Assembly: GCA_954871525.1 (NCBI GenBank)
Contig: OX940861.1
Location: 41,739,201-41,803,200, forward strand
From: Parietaria judaica
Taxonomy: Eukaryota > Streptophyta > Magnoliopsida > Rosales > Urticaceae
Length of the DNA: 64,000 nucleotides
Reading direction: 5' to 3'
Positions within the stretch are counted from its first letter, which is position 1; every line of letters begins with the position of its first letter. The notes below the pieces were generated by a model. It was not told the origin of the DNA and made no database searches. It was given only the letters and a program-made list of their open reading frames with translations. The translations under genes and the position numbers were made by a program. This document shows, in pieces, positions 49,796 to 61,347 of the stretch.

Positions 49796-50310
49796 GGAAT
49801 AATCGCAGTAAAAGTTTCAATAGTTCTTCCATCGTCGAGTTCCCATTTTTTTTTTGTAGTAAAATTCTCATTCTCTAAAATTGTAAGGCTGTAAGTCTTT
49901 CATCCATTATTTTCAAATCAAATGTCACGTGGCATTGACCGCCACATGGCATGTCATGTCATCTTATTGCCACGTGGCATTGGATTTATTAATAATTTAA
50001 TTAAATCTAATTCCGGTAAAAACGCCCCTTGGAGACCTATTTTAAAAATCGAAATGTTCAAAATTACAGAATAAAATATTTTTTAATAATATTCCAAAGC
50101 GCACCTCGAGGGAAAAAAGTGCGGCCTTGGCTGTTCCATATTGTAATTATTAAAAAATTATGATACCACATGATATTTGACTTGAAAATAGTGGATGAAA
50201 GACTAATTACCTTGCAATTTCAGAGAATGGGAACTTTACTACCTAGAAAAAAGAATGAGAACTTATTGACGACGATGACAATATTTTGGTATTTTTACCG
50301 TCATTATCCC
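49796..50310. mobile_element. MULE-like foldback MITE between U-box and VPS20 genes
   Basis: The left end (GGAATAATCGCAGTAAAAG) and reverse-complemented right end (GGGATAATGACGGTAAAAA) match. Similarity continues for about 130 bp, including GTCTTTCATCCATTATTTTC against GTCTTTCATCCACTATTTTC. The left half contains two CACGTGG boxes. No clean TSD is left. Confidence 0.65.
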
Positions 50311-50419
50311 AAAAATTTATTACACGATGAACACGTATAAGTTTATGGTACACTAACAATTGTTCAACATTCATCAAATTGGACGTATGCATGTCTCTAG
50401 TCAATGAACATATAAATAT

Positions 50420-51009
50420 TAGGGCTCTAACCGAAGCGGATATTCGATTTTTTTGAACTATCCGTATCCGGATCTGAAAAATTCGGATATCCGAAAATCA
50501 CTATCCGTATTCGGATCCGAGAATCCGGATATCTGAAAATCCGGATACTTATTTTTCAAAAACCGGTTTTATTATCTGAATCCGGTTTTAAAATCCGGAT
50601 CCGGATATTTATCCGAATATCTGGATTTTTATCCGGATCCAATTTTTTTATTTAAAAAAAGATAAAACGTATGTTGTCTCAACCACAAAAAAAACCGTAC
50701 AAATCTAGTACATATCTTGTCATTGTCTCAACCACCAAAAAATCCTAGAAATGAAAATGTAAATGAAGTGTCTAAGAAGAAGAGTACCCTAGAAAAATAA
50801 ATTAAAAAATTAAAATAAACCGGGTTTTAAACCGGATACCGGATATCCGGATTTTAAAATAACAAAACCCGTACCCGAATCCGGTTTTTAATCTGGATCT
50901 GGGTATCCGCATCCGGAATCCCAATTCGGATTCGGTTTAGGGTTTTAAAATCGGATACGAGTACGGATACGGATTTTTATCCGGTTTTCGGGTTTTAGTT
51001 ACAGCCCTA
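50420..51009. mobile_element. hAT-like element with perfect 8-bp TSD
   Basis: The ends TAGGGCTCTAACCGAA and (reverse complement) TAGGGCTGTAACTAAA are inverted. They are flanked by a perfect ATAAATAT duplication (50412-50419 and 51010-51017). The subterminal regions are full of ATCCGGAT and CCGGAT motifs in both orientations, like 16803-17563, but the termini differ, so it is a separate family. Non-coding. Confidence 0.85.
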
Positions 51010-51231
51010 ATAAATATATAAATATTGTAAGTACTAGTTATACAGACATAATATAATGGATTATCACTCACTTTGTCTGTAATATGTTTGTAATTAGTTC
51101 TGAGAATTGCTACAATTTGTCTCATCATTTTTTTTCTTCTTCTATTTTTCTATATTCTAAAGCAAGTCTTTTTTTCTTTTCTTTTTTTCGTTCAGCCTTA
51201 ATAGATAATTTTTTATTGTTGTAACTATATA

Positions 51232-52667
51232 GGGAAAATAGCGGGTAAAGTAGCTAAACTTTCAAGACTTGTGTCAAGAAAGGTCCAAACTCAATTAATA
51301 GCGGGAAAAATAGCCAAAAGCAACAAACATGTAAAAAATGACAAATCCATCCACCGAAACTTAATGTCTGTTAGAGTCATGTCACGTCATTCCACGTGTC
51401 AAAACCCTGAATTTCGATTTTTGCACAAATGGCACCACCTAGTTGTCACGTCATATAATATGATAATAACTATTTTTTTTTCTTTCAATTACATGAAAAC
51501 ACTAAAACTCGCCCATTATCTATTTTTAATTTACTTATTTACCTGATTCACTTATTTTAAAACCCACAAAACCAATTCTTCTTCTTTCGTTGTCACACTT
51601 TCTTCCTTTCTTCTTCTTCTTCTTCTTCTTCTTCTTCTTCTTCTTTCGTTGTCACACTTTCTTCCTTGTTCTTCTATGGCGACCCTAGCGGGTAAAAGCT
51701 TCTTCGTTTGGCACCGAAATGGAAAGTGAGGATTGTAATTTCATCCTCTCGGAGCAACCGGAGAGACGAACAAAGAGGGGCAGAGTGAGGGAATCAGTCG
51801 TTCTCTTCCGGTGGGTTGCTTTGTGACTGCAGTTTGCCTCCAATAACCCGCGCATCTCGGACGGCCTTAAATCCTATTTTATGGTATTCGTTGGTTTGAT
51901 GATTTTCGATTCAGGATTACAACTGGTTTCTGTAGATTGATGGTCAGTTTTACCTCAAGTTCAGGTTCAAGACAGAGATTTGAAGGCCAATAAGCAACTG
52001 CATGCTACAATCAAGAATTGTTGTGTCCATTAGCTGGCTTAAGTTGTTTAACAGTCCAAATAAGTTAGGGGTTTTAGGATCATGCAAGAGGTTGCGCTAC
52101 CCGGGATTAGGTTCGCCGCCAGATTCGTCGTCATCCATATTGTGCTCGCCGAGTCTTCTGAGCTTTTTTTTTTTTTTATAGGATTTTTTCGAGCTTGAAG
52201 CAGAAGAGAAATGAGGGAGAGAGTTGAGCAAGAGAGAAAGATTAAAGTGATGAGTCAACTTCATGTTAATGCAACTTCATCGTATTTAAAGATTAAAATG
52301 GAAGATAATGCCGACTAACATCATTAGTTTAGAGTTTTGAGAATAAAAAAAATATTTAAATAAAGAGTTTGATAAGACAAAAGATCATCATTACTTTAGG
52401 ATTTGGCTCAGATTGAAAAAAAATAATATTATTACTATATTATATGACACGGCAGCTAGGTAGAACCATGTGTGCAAAAATCCAAAATCAGGGTTTTGAC
52501 ACGTGGAATGACGTGGCATGACTATAACAGACGTTAGATTTCGGTGGATGAAATTGTCATTTTTTACACGTTTATTACATTTGGCTACTTTTCCCGCTAT
52601 TAATTGAGTTTGGATCTTTCTTGACACAAGTTTTGAAAGTTTGGCTACTTTACCCGCTATTATCCCA
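51232..52667. mobile_element. Mutator-like element with 250-bp TIRs (candidate Pack-MULE)
   Basis: Terminal inverted repeats of about 250 bp (51232-51480 and 52415-52667), starting GGGAAAATAGCGGGTAAAGT and GGGATAATAGCGGGTAAAGT and close to 90% alike by eye, flank a non-repetitive 930-bp interior. The 9-bp duplication AACTATATA lies at 51223-51231 and 52668-52676, typical of Mutator. There is no transposase. The interior has a TTC-repeat leader, an ATGGCGACCCTAGCGGG start-like context (51676) followed by a stop after a dozen codons, and GC-richer stretches unlike the TIRs. This could be captured gene sequence, but the source is not identifiable here. Confidence 0.82.
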
Positions 52668-52734
52668 ACTATATATAATAAACTGATTAATTATCAAGCC
52701 CCACAATTTATCAATTGGGATATTGGGTGCGTTT

Positions 52735-53095
52735 GGCACAACTTATTTAACCTTGTTTTTGTTTATAAAATAAACTAAACCGCTTTTCAAGTGTTTGGCA
52801 AAATTGTTTTTCCAAAAAACACAAAAGCAATTTTGGATTTTTGTACATGAATCGTAAAAGCTAGGATTCGTAGCTTTTGGTTTTTTCTAAAAACAAAAAT
52901 ACGATTTTAGTCTATTTTAGTCTTTTTAGCCTAAATAAATTTTTTTACCAAACGCTAAATCAGTTTTTGTTACCAGCAACAACTGTTTTATAAACAATTT
53001 ACCAAACACCTGTCATTTTTTTTCAAAAACAATTTATTTTTTAAACTAAAACGAAAAATAATTTATGTAAAGATTAAGGTGTGCCAAACGGGCCC
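52735..53095. mobile_element. MITE with GGG(T/C)SCGTTTGGCACA termini
   Basis: The left end GGGTGCGTTTGGCACAACTT and reverse-complemented right end GGGCCCGTTTGGCACACCTT are inverted repeats around an AT-rich core. ATT flanks both sides. Such GTTTGG-containing termini are common in plant MITEs. Superfamily not settled. Confidence 0.65.
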
Positions 53096-53431
53096 ATTAT
53101 GTGACATGTACTGAATCTTGTACAGCATGTGCCATTATATTCTAAAATACATTTTTTTTTTCGCAAAAATAGTACTTAACAAAATTACGAAACAAAGTTG
53201 AAGTGCGACTACGTCCATGTCAAATTAATATTTGTTGAGTTACACATATTTTACATTTCTAATTTAATAAAAATATTAGAATAATTTTTATTTTTGGGAT
53301 GTAATAGTAGATGTACATGTACTCCTTATGTAACATATCTTAACCAAAGATGAACAAAATTGGACCCCGACTTTATTTTATGACAATTGAATACTATTGT
53401 TGCTAATTTTTTTTTTAAAAAGGGCTAATTA

Positions 53432-53542
53432 ACGAAATACTCATTTTGTACAAATCTTTTAAAAAATTATCATTATGGATAGTTTTTTTACACACACAAT
53501 GAGCAGTGTTTCGAAAGGTTTGACACAAAATGGGTATTTCGT
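53432..53542. mobile_element. Miniature foldback element (about 110 bp), copy 2
   Basis: It has inverted ends ACGAAATACTCATTTTGTAC and TTTGACACAAAATGGGTATT and the same internal ACACACACAATG segment as 3734-3843. It lies about 230 bp upstream of the VPS20 start codon. Confidence 0.6.
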
Positions 53543-53774
53543 ACAATTTCCTTTAAAAAAAATACCTGCGGACCGATAAGGGGGGTAGTTTTGCCGTAAA
53601 TATAAAAAACAGTCAACTGTCTATATGTGCTTAGTAAAGCAAATTGTTGATCTTCTTCGCTGTTGATGATAACTTCAACACTTTCTCAGAATTAGAATGC
53701 TCTTATTCTATTCTGGGCATTCCTCTAATTCTTCAATCCAAATCCTTGTCCTGAGAAATTGAAGAATCGACTAG

Positions 53775-55928
53775 ATGGGCAATCTGTTCGTGAAAAAGCC
53801 GAAGATCACCGAAGTTGATCGAGCCATTCTCACCCTCAAAACCCAGAGACGCAAGCTTGCTCAATACCAGCAACAGGTTTCAATCTCGATTTCTTCCACC
53901 ATTTTCTCGTTTCTCAGCTTTACGAATCTGGGTTTTTGAGAAAGGTCTATTTTGATCCATTTCCGTGCTCCATTGATGAACAAAGTTTGTAAAATTGAAG
54001 AGAATTTGATCACTTTTAGGTCATAGGGCAACAATTTGTCGGAGTTCTGGTTTTAGAATCACAAATTGTTTATTCTACGTTTTGGGATTTCTTGCTCTTT
54101 GTTTATGATTCTCAAAGTTGATGATCGGAGTTGATTACTGGTAGTTCATACTGTTTCTATGACGCAGTATGAAATTCTCTGTTTTCCTCCTTCAATATTT
54201 TGTGACCAATTTTTTTTATTCCTTGTATGCGATTTTCCGAGAATCTGAAAATGATAAAAAGAAAACCAGATAGATGATAGACCTGTGATTATTAATCGTC
54301 GGAGGAAGGGCAAGACGGTCGCTTTGTGTCTTTTCTGTTATTTATGTTTTAGGGGTGTTCCGGTTAATTATGCCATTACGAGTATTTTAGTCCTCTACTT
54401 GTCAACTCGCGAACATAATCGAGGCATACCACATTCTTGTAACTTTCTTATCGTCGTCATAATGAATTAACTCTATTGGTTGTTCGTTGGAAGGTCGTTA
54501 AGTCAATGTCTCGTTTATGGACCCCTGATTGAAGGATTTCTGACAAGATCCAAATCATCAGGACTAGAAATATATGACATCGCCTTGATCAAGAGGATCA
54601 ATGGGCATTTGGTCATTGCTTGCAAAATAGAATAAATCATTAGATAGTTTCTATCATGAATTATGACTATGCTTACTCTACAAGTACTAGCGTAGCGTAA
54701 TGTTTCTGATTTCCGGGGTTTACACCTGCGTATGGTGATTCTTTTTGTTCAGCTTGATGCCGTCATTGAAGCCGAAAAGCAAGCTGCAAGAGACTTGATT
54801 CGTGAAAAGAAAAAGGACAGAGCGTTGTTAGCACTAAAAAAGAAGAAGGCGCAAGAAGAATTACTCAAGAAAGTTGACGCCTGGGTCATCAATGTTGAGC
54901 AACAGGTATCCGATTTATTTCTTTTTTACATTCTGTTTTTCTTTCCTCTTCATTTTCTTTATTTATTGGTCACTTGACGTTGATCGGTGAATTTGTCTAT
55001 GCTTTTCGTCCATAAATCTGAGAGAGAACATATTTTTTGTTTAGTTGGCAGATATTGAACTGGCTAGCAAGCAAAAGGCTGTGTTCGAGAGCTTGAAGGC
55101 GGGTAATGAGGCCATGAAGGCTTTACAAAGCGAGGTTAACATCGAAGACGTTCAAAAATTAATGGACGATACTGCTGAAGCGAAGGCTTACCAAGATGTG
55201 AGCTTCAATTCTTCTTTCTTTTGTTACAATTATCCTCTTAACACATTTAATACCGAAGCCTTGGAAATCATCTTTTTTGCTCAAATGCTATAGTTGGGTG
55301 TTTCAGTTACATAAACTGAACAAAATGCTTGTGCAGTTTCAAAGAATAGTGTTATAATTTATTTATATTTATTTAATCATGTATTTTATTTTCACTAAAA
55401 GGGGTATTTTACGATAAATATGGGATTAGGGTTTCTAATCCTATATATAGGCGGTTTATCTAGGTTTAGCCGTCACGATCTGATAAGTGGAATTTCCTAT
55501 TGAACGTCATCGGGAGAGTTTTCACTGTCTTAACACTTTGAATCATAGACCAGGTTTATCGATAAATTGCTTACGTTTTTCTTAGATCTCTATTCTGGTT
55601 TCTAGTGTTGAAGATCAGCTACTCAGATATTTGTTTATATTAATTCGGTGTTGTCTCCAACTCTTCAATTCTTATCCATATTTTTCAGAAAATTGGTAGA
55701 GTAGATGTTTAATGTTGGTCGGTTTGTTATCTCCTTCATTCGTTTATTACTTTATTTTGTTAGCGATTGACTACTAATTTCCATTTTTTTTACAGGAAAT
55801 AAACGCAATCCTGGGCGAGCAATTAACAGCGGAAGATGAAGAAGAGATTTTAGCTGAATTCGAGAACTTGGAAACTCAGGTTAGTCTGTTTTTCCTAGCG
55901 ATTTGGTGAACAATAATGTAACCTTTTA

Positions 55929-55974
<46 letters not shown>

Positions 55975-56487
55975 CATTTGTAAAAAATTCCTTGCATATT
56001 TTCCGAAACTCTTTCGTAAAATTAACCATCCAACTGTTAAAAGAGCACGTTTCTTCAATTTTCCGGCATTGAAATATCAATTATCCGTTGTCTCAAATTC
56101 CTTCTCACTCTAGATAATTTTTGAAGAATATTGTGGGTCAGTCAGTCAGGTTCAATCAACAATCCATTATATTTGAACTTAATTTAAAGAGTAAATAAAT
56201 AGCAAGTGGGACCTGTACCGGTAGCTGTAACATCCTAACAGCTTTACGCCGGTTTTGAATTTACAAACTATCGACCTTTTCACATTGTTAGAACTCAAAA
56301 TGAAAAGACCTGGACAGATAATTTTGATTTCTCATGAATGTTCTTTTTAATCTCCTCAGCTCTCAGTGGAAGATATGCCTGATGCTCCGTCCGCCGAGGA
56401 GACGTTGGACCTTCCCGATGTACCCACTAAGCCGCTACTTGCGACCAACGATGAGGTGGCTCCGACTGAACCCTCGTCGAACACAAA

Positions 56488-56541
<54 letters not shown>

Positions 56542-56625
56542 GTATATATATATATACACGTACTTTTATTAACATAGATTTGCATGAACTTGAATGCAGT
56601 ATTGGAAGAACCATTGGCAGCTTGA
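53775..56625 (+). CDS. VPS20: ESCRT-III subunit VPS20 (CHMP6 homologue)
   Basis: Six exons give 215 aa: 53775-53876, 54753-54905, 55045-55197, 55796-55879, 56360-56489 and 56600-56625. The protein starts [20 protein letters not shown], with Gly2 positioned for N-myristoylation as in VPS20/CHMP6. It continues with a basic, Lys-rich helical hairpin ([20 protein letters not shown]), an [20 protein letters not shown] segment and an acidic C-terminal half. ESCRT-II binds VPS20, which nucleates SNF7 filaments for multivesicular-body sorting of ubiquitinated cargo at endosomes. Length matches Arabidopsis VPS20 (about 219 aa). The last coding exon is only 26 nt (ending VLEEPLAA). The donor before it (56489/56490) is immediately followed by a long CT repeat. 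Intron 4 contains (TA)n. Confidence 0.95.
55930..55972. repeat. (TA)n microsatellite in VPS20 intron 4
   Basis: About 20 AT dinucleotides, roughly 50 bp downstream of exon 4. Confidence 0.9.
56490..56541. repeat. (CT)n microsatellite at VPS20 intron 5 donor
   Basis: The intron begins GTCTCTCTCT and continues as about 20 CT units followed by a short TA run. The donor site itself (AAAG|GTCTCT) is therefore part of the simple repeat and a weak match to the GTAAGT consensus. Confidence 0.92.
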
Positions 56626-58670
56626 TGAGTTAAAATTACAAATTTAATCCCTCATTTTGTGGTAAACACGCAAGATTTGCAACTTGTTTTTTTGTTTTTT
56701 TTTGTTTTTTTTTTGTTTTTTTTGGGGGGCTCTTTTGTACATCTTTTATTGGGATTTAAAAGGATTCTCATATTGGGTTATGTAGATATTCACCTCTCTT
56801 TGTTGTGGATCCCTTTTGTAATTCACCAAAAAATAACCCACCATTTTAGTTCAGGGAAATTTGCTATTCAAGACCTTCTATTTTCATTTTTTAATAGAAA
56901 TATACCCTCTATTAATAAAAACAGCGAAAGTAAACTCTCTCAAGTGTAATTTAGTGTGTTTTGACAATATTTTATGTTTCTAATATTTAATTAATTTCTT
57001 AAGAAAATTTAAATCCCTAGACCATTAATTGTATTTTGATTTTTTGGAAAAACGTTAAGAGTACAGGAAAAAAAAAGTGTCAATTTTGATTATTATTATT
57101 TTTTCGAAAATCAAGATGGGGAGTATTCAAAAATAAAATTAAAGTACACGTTGACAGTATAAAATTAGTAGATATCAAGATAATTATAGCGTGATAAACT
57201 GTTAGTCTAACAAAATATTACATCTAGACAATTCCTAAACATACAAGCCACAAGGTATCAATTTGACAATATAATTAAAATAAAAACCCACAAAATGAGC
57301 ATTCAACAATCACTTTTCTTCGAGTGGTTGCTAGGATAGCCTAGTGGTAATTCCACACCACCTTCAAAGTGGAGGTTGTGGGTTCGATCCCCATTGCAGC
57401 AAAGCTACCTTAAAAAAAAAACAATCACTATTCTTCGAAAAGTCGCATAATAAGCACAACTAAAGTCATGTGAAAAATAGAATAATATAATTGTATTAAA
57501 AAAAAAAAAGAGTTCCAATCATAAAAATATATAACAATTAAGCACATAATTTGGAATTATAACAGAATTAATAAATTTAGATAAATATATATGGTGCTTA
57601 AATATAAGAATATTTGCGGCAAACAAAGTATCACTTTTTCCTCGAACATATATTCCAAAAGCAATTTTTTGTGTGTGGTATAGTACAAATGTCACAATTT
57701 TTTCGGGGGAATAATTACGGTTTCATGTCCATATGCAATATAACTTACAAATAATAATAATAAAAAATGATGTTCTTCAACGAGAGGCATTCTTTTCGCC
57801 AGGGGAGCGATGGAGGAAGATTGCCCATTTTGAGTCAATTTCAAGTTTTTTATTTTTATTTTTTATTATTCATCGGGGTTCCTCACTATTCTTCAAAAGT
57901 CACATAAATCAAGCATGTTTAAACTCATATGAAAATAGAAGAATATGATTGTACAGATAAAAATTAGAGTTTGAATCATAAATAAATATATAACATTTAA
58001 TTTTAAGCACATAATTTGAAATGATAACGGAATTGATAAATATAGTGAATATATATAGTACTAAAAACGAAGTATCACTTTTTCCTCAACATACTAATCC
58101 TTAAAATTATGGAAAAACAATCGTATAATTTATAATATATATGTACACACAAATAGAGGCGATGACATTCTCCTCACGTCTTGACTTAAAATCTCGCTGC
58201 CTCTAATTTGTGTCAAACTTCTTAACCAAGCTTCTCGGTTCTAATTCGTCGTGCCTTGCTTGTAGTCACTTGTACCCTCTGAAACTAGGTCGCTTAGGAC
58301 CAAGTCTCCATGACCTGGTCGACTTGTGCCTGAAGCATACAACCTGGTTGCTGGAACGAGGATACCCGGTTTGATCATCGTGACATGCTCGTCGACTAGC
58401 CTGTCTGGGACCAAGTCGTCTGACCTGGTCGAACTTATCTCATATGAGAAAGCACAGTATGGCTTTCCAAACTTGAGAAGGACATTGGGTATGACTTTAA
58501 CATGCATATATAATAAACATCAAGGAATTTCCCACACCAATACTGTATAATATTTTAAAGATTATAAGGTATATAACTTCTAATTCTTACTCTTTGTTTT
58601 TTTGTTTTTTTTTTCTTATACAAAATATGATCCTGACATTTCTATGGGTTTTGAAGGCATTTTCTGGGGT
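56626..58670. other. Intergenic DNA downstream of VPS20
   Basis: Holds a T-rich/G-run tract (about 56685-56735, probably in or near the VPS20 3' UTR), a SINE (57324-57420) and AT-rich DNA. Near 58230-58440, GACCAAGTC and GACCTGGTCGA motifs recur in a GC-richer patch of unknown origin. I see no gene. Confidence 0.5.
57324..57420 (+). mobile_element. tRNA-derived SINE
   Basis: The body has a pol III A-box-like TAGCCTAGTGGTAA and a B-box-like GGTTCGATCCC about 35 bp apart, then an A-tail. It is flanked by a 19-bp direct repeat with one mismatch (AACAATCACTTTTCTTCGA at 57305-57323; AACAATCACTATTCTTCGA at 57420-57438). The boxes, tail and long TSD together mark a retroposed SINE rather than a functional tRNA gene. 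At about 97 bp it is little longer than the tRNA-like head. Confidence 0.82.
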
Positions 58671-58679
58671 AACATACAA

Positions 58680-59310
58680 CCAGTGAACACGTTTTTGGGA
58701 GTAATCGTTTAAGTACTCAGAATTTTAAATTTATCGTGTGCGGAATAATCGATAATCGAATTTGAAAACCTTAATTGAAAACTATCCGGTTTAAAATAAT
58801 TGTAACCGATTTTTTTTTTTAAACTGACTAAGATTAGCCGCATCGTGTTTCAAACTGGAAACGGTTACCGTTTATAAATTTTCAAAAACCGGTTATTTTT
58901 GTAACCGATTTTAATATATTAGAATTAAGTTATAGAGTTATGTTCTGGACCAGTATGTTTTCTTTAGACCAGTATGTATTATTTGAACTAATATGTTATA
59001 TTTGCGATTTATTTTGAACCATTACGTGTTATTTGGACTAATATGTTTTATTTTTGCGATAGTATGTGATGAATATTATATCTAAAAAAAAAATTTTGAA
59101 TAACCAGATTCAGTTAACCGGAACCGGTTTCAAAACAGGTTAATGTTACTAAACAGCTTATTAGATTTTTGATAACCGAAAATCTGGCTAACCAGTTTCC
59201 GGTCAACCTGTGTTTAAAAATAGGTTAACGCTGTTAAAATACGAATAACCGAAATTAGGTTAAAGATACCAAATAATGAGAAGAAGAAAACAGGTTAACC
59301 GACCGGTTGC
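58680..59310. mobile_element. Probable degraded hAT-like element
   Basis: Dense ACCGGTT/AACCGG/TAACCGA motifs in both orientations (AAAACCGGTTATTTTTG, TTAACCGACCGGTTGC) resemble the subterminal arrays of the hAT-like elements in this window. The right edge reads GGTTGCATACCCTTA, but the left terminus and TSD are not recognisable. Confidence 0.4.
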
Positions 59311-60808
59311 ATACCCTTACATATCATGTATAATTGTAATGTTTTATCTTAGATGAAGAAATACTCGCATATCTTATTGAACGACAATCAAATTATCGCT
59401 GTCGTTTTCAGTACTCACTAAAAGCGGATAAAGACATGTTATCATTTAGGGTTGAAAGTTTCCCTTGAACTCCTTTTTAAAAAAATAAAAAAAAATAAAT
59501 TGTTTGAAAACTATTTTATTTCTCTTTCTCCCTACAAAAACAACTCTTCCTTTCACAATTTTATAGAATCTCGGCTATCGGAGAAAGTAGATATTGACTT
59601 AAAAAAAAAGTCTTAAGTGGGGGCCAATTATATATTTCTCCAAGTGAAGTTTCCACTTGAGCTACACTCACTTCTAGTTCTACAAATATTAATACGGGCT
59701 TCCCATGATAATTTTTCTTTCAAATCCATCGTGTGAAGTGAAATCCCTGAAGTTTACACGTCGGTTGTTTAAAAACAGTCGTAGAAAGTAGAAAATATTC
59801 GCTCACCACGGATAATACTCGCTGCGGCGAAATCAACAAAGTAGAGGGGTTGCGACAAAGCCCGTCAAATCCATTTTGTCACGGAAAACTGCATATAGTA
59901 CCTTGGTTTGCATGATGGATATGCAAACAAGGATCATTCGAACCCCCAAAACCATGCTCCTTTTTGATGTTTTTGTTGGATCCCAATTCACGGATCTGCA
60001 AAGAACACGAATAACACCAAAGAAATCGAATAGAAAATTAAGGACACAAACTTTTGGGAGAAGAATTTCTCTTGATTAATAATTGAAGGCAATATACAAG
60101 GAGATAAACTCGAAATTCTAATGGACTCAACTCTCTACAAAGTGTACATGCTAGGTATATTTATAACCTCACATAGGCGAAACCCTAGCTAACCAAATCG
60201 CACTAAATCAGGAAACTACCCTAAATAATCTCGCCGAATCTTTGACTTGATTTGCTTGCTCCTCAAGCTACGCGTCTTCCTTTCGGGGTAGAGTTTCCCT
60301 TTCCTGCCCGGACAGCTTCTCTGTCCCCGAGCTGGCCTGCTCGTCTGCCTCTGGCCGGGCTTGCCTTCTATCCGTACGTTTTGCTCGTGTTCACCCGAGC
60401 TGGGCTGAACTCCTATCCGTCCTTGGTTCTGGCCGGTACCCGGGCTGACTTCCTCTGTGTGACGGACTAAGTCAAGCTTATGCTCACAGTTTTCATGTAC
60501 AAAATTGGGTAATTTGAAATTTTCAAATAATTTCTATGATTATTTTTAACCACCGTACAAACTCATCTAACCACGCCAACTTTTAAGCTCGCCACACAGA
60601 GGTAATAGTGAAACTTCATTGAATAAAATTCCAATATATGAATATAGTCCTTTCGAGTGGATCCCGACTCAGGACTGACCCTGCTCGGAAAGTGTGACTA
60701 CTGGAAGTCGATAATTAGTCGCTACAAATTAATTTATTCGAAATCGTCACACAATAATTTAGTGACCAGGGAGGTAAATCTCATTCCATGTCAACAACTA
60801 TTATAGTT
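59311..60808. other. Repeat-rich spacer, part LTR-like
   Basis: No gene is supportable. 60080-60480 has a minus-strand TATA-like GGTTATAAATATACC (about 60150-60170) next to a GC-rich repetitive pyrimidine block (60270-60450, GAGCTGG/CGGGCTGA motifs), resembling an LTR promoter and leader. No partner LTR or borders were found. Confidence 0.35.
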
Positions 60809-61010
60809 ATTAATTAGTATATAATAATTAGGGGATATTTATACTATAGTATTTATTATATAGTTATACGAATGGGAAATTTAGAGGTACAACAAAAGCA
60901 AGAAACCATATTAATTAGTATATAATAATTAGGGGATATTTATACTATAGTATTTATTATATAGTTATACGAATGGGAAATTTAGAGGTACAACAAAAGC
61001 AAGAAAACCT
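60809..61010. repeat. 101-bp tandem duplication downstream of BAHD gene
   Basis: Two almost identical 101-bp units start ATTAATTAGTATATAATAAT (60809 and 60910) and end ACAACAAAAGCAAGAAA. Two further partial copies of the second half lie at 61348-61530. Confidence 0.9.
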
Positions 61011-61042
61011 AATATGGAATAATAAGGATTATTATATTCTAC

Positions 61043-61347
61043 AGAGAAACTTCATCAAATGACCTTCAAAACATCAAATATTTTTTTATTACACATTAAG
61101 TTTTCATAATTCTCAAAACAACCTTTTTTAATTTTATGTACCAAAATATCCTTAATTTTGTCCATTTTTCCGGACAATATGTCCATTTTTCAAGATGCGA
61201 TTTGTCCATTTTTCAGGACGCAATATCTACATTTTGCAGGGTATTTTGGTAAACGAAATTTGAAAATGTTATTTTGAGAATTATGAAAACTTGAGGTGTA
61301 ATAAAAGAATAAGTAGTGTTTTGAAGGTCATAAAATGAAGTTTCTCT
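61043..61347. mobile_element. MITE splitting the tandem array
   Basis: The inverted ends are AGAGAAACTTCATCAAATGA and (reverse complement) AGAGAAACTTCATTTTATGA, followed by shared CCTTCAAAAC and TTTTCATAATTCTCAAAA in both arms. The central part has four TTTTTC.GGAC-like repeats (TGTCCATTTTTC). It interrupts the GGATTATTATA segment of the flanking tandem repeat, so it inserted after the array formed. Confidence 0.75.

Noticed and set aside
57324..57420. Functional tRNA gene
   Set aside because: A/B-box-like motifs are present, but cloverleaf pairing is not convincing. A poly(A) tail and 19-bp target-site duplication show it is a retroposed SINE.
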